From contig JANYFI010000001.1 in the NCBI GenBank assembly GCA_025362765.1, positions 1 through 5,741 of the forward strand: a stretch of DNA of 5,741 nucleotides, in the 5' to 3' direction. Origin of the DNA: Ferruginibacter sp. (GTDB taxonomy: Bacteria > Bacteroidota > Bacteroidia > Chitinophagales > Chitinophagaceae). Below are positions 5,094-5,741 of the stretch, in pieces (position 1 is the stretch's first letter; every line of letters starts with the position of its first letter). The position numbers and the translations under genes are program-made. The notes below the pieces were generated by a model that saw nothing but the letters and a program-made list of their open reading frames with translations, was not told the origin of the DNA and searched no databases.

Positions 5094-5741
5094 TTAATTG
5101 GGAATTACAAAATCTGGTTTCCGAATAAAAATACTGTTGTATTTGAATCGAATATTTGTTCCTATTTCTATTTTATAATTTTTCATTCCGGGAACCGTCC
5201 TTGGAAAATAATATCCCCTCAATTCTACGGTGCCGAATGTAAGGTTCTCGTTTCTGGTTCTAACCCCGGCCCCGATTGAGCTGTATAAATCACTCCTTGT
5301 GAATGACTCGTTGGTTGGTGTAAGTAAGGACATATCTCCAAAAAAGAACGGTGCCAGCCTGAAACCCCAAAACTTTTGCATGTTAAAAAATACAATTTCT
5401 GCTTTTAAAGTACCCCTCATTTCGGCTGGCCCTGGGTTGCCGCGAAAATAAGGCAGGCCAAAAACACTGTTGATGGTTAAAGGCTGGTCAAGAAAAGGAC
5501 GGATTTGTTTTGTAAAGCCGGCACCGAAAAAATTCCGGTTCAGCCACTTTCCTCTAAGTTTTTTAAGCCTGGTAAAATGGTCCAGGTTAAACAGCATATC
5601 AATATCTTCCCATCGCTTTTGGTGAAGGTATCCGCCCATTTTGAAGGTATAAGTGGTGTAAAATCCCTTTTTGGCAAAATGACTCATCAATGCATCCACA
5701 CCGAAATAGGCCCGGCTTCTATCTTCTTTTCTTGTAACACC
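5094..5741 (-). CDS. Outer-membrane beta-barrel protein, C-terminal part (Omp85/surface-antigen-like)
   Basis: The frame is open to the right edge, so only the last 215 residues are seen. The GTG at 5699 is an internal valine codon, not a start. The fragment is rich in aromatic and alternating polar/hydrophobic residues, as in beta strands of an outer-membrane barrel. In fragment numbering, YFRGNPGP (98-105) resembles the conserved RG loop of Omp85-type barrels, followed by LKAEIVFF (112-119), GFRLAPFFFGDM (126-137) and SSIGAGVR (154-161), which match the usual strand order N-E-F, APFxFxD and GxGxR of the bacterial surface antigen domain. It ends in YNSIFIRKPDFVIPN (201-215), so the last residue is Asn and not the common terminal Phe. 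Omp85-like assignment is an inference from these patterns. The substrate or partner is unknown, and an N-terminal domain must lie outside the window. Confidence 0.6.
   Translation of the reverse strand, partial: GVTRKEDRSRAYFGVDALMSHFAKKGFYTTYTFKMGGYLHQKRWEDIDMLFNLDHFTRLKKLRGKWLNRNFFGAGFTKQIRPFLDQPLTINSVFGLPYFRGNPGPAEMRGTLKAEIVFFNMQKFWGFRLAPFFFGDMSLLTPTNESFTRSDLYSSIGAGVRTRNENLTFGTVELRGYYFPRTVPGMKNYKIEIGTNIRFKYNSIFIRKPDFVIPN

Noticed and set aside
5230..5451. 73-codon open frame on the plus strand.
   Set aside because: It is antisense to the outer-membrane barrel gene and shows no family features.

Overview
This window looks like chromosomal DNA from a member of the phylum Bacteroidota, probably the Chitinophagaceae; that family placement is inference from protein style, not from a search. 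Supporting features are AT-rich sequence, gene starts preceded by A-rich stretches instead of Shine-Dalgarno motifs, several matches to the Bacteroidota -7 promoter element TAnnTTTG, and four proteins that read like ordinary Bacteroidota housekeeping or membrane proteins. No insertion sequence, CRISPR array, tRNA, rRNA or phage gene was seen.

Layout: positions 1-575 carry no convincing gene. They hold a terminator hairpin at the left edge (18-43), a long AT-rich stretch with three exact DnaA-box matches and a cluster of TTGTGA motifs (8-429), and a possible small structured RNA ending in a strong plus-strand terminator (about 431-575). Next comes a minus-strand TMEM175-type potassium channel (576-1166). 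A 418-bp intergenic region follows (1167-1584), with a perfect 26-bp palindrome just upstream of the channel gene. A 90-residue protein of unknown function is on the plus strand (1585-1857). After it is a compact promoter region with three TGTAAAT half-sites spaced exactly 11 bp apart, and then a 392-residue SAM-dependent methyltransferase (1963-3141).

The methyltransferase converges, with only 10 bp between stop codons, on a 521-residue helical-repeat protein of unknown function on the minus strand (3152-4717). Upstream of that gene, 376 bp of noncoding DNA (4718-5093) holds unusually dense RNA-level signals: a minus-strand promoter, a minus-strand terminator inside the presumed leader with a competing antiterminator pairing, a plus-strand terminator, and three copies of a CAATCGT motif. 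The window ends inside the C-terminal part of an outer-membrane beta-barrel protein on the minus strand (5094-5741, continuing beyond the right edge).

The genes do not form an obvious operon or pathway. Each appears to be separately transcribed. The most interesting material is intergenic: an attenuator or small-RNA locus at 4813-5020, the helically phased operator at 1899-1931, the perfect palindrome at 1257-1282, and the DnaA-box cluster at the left edge.
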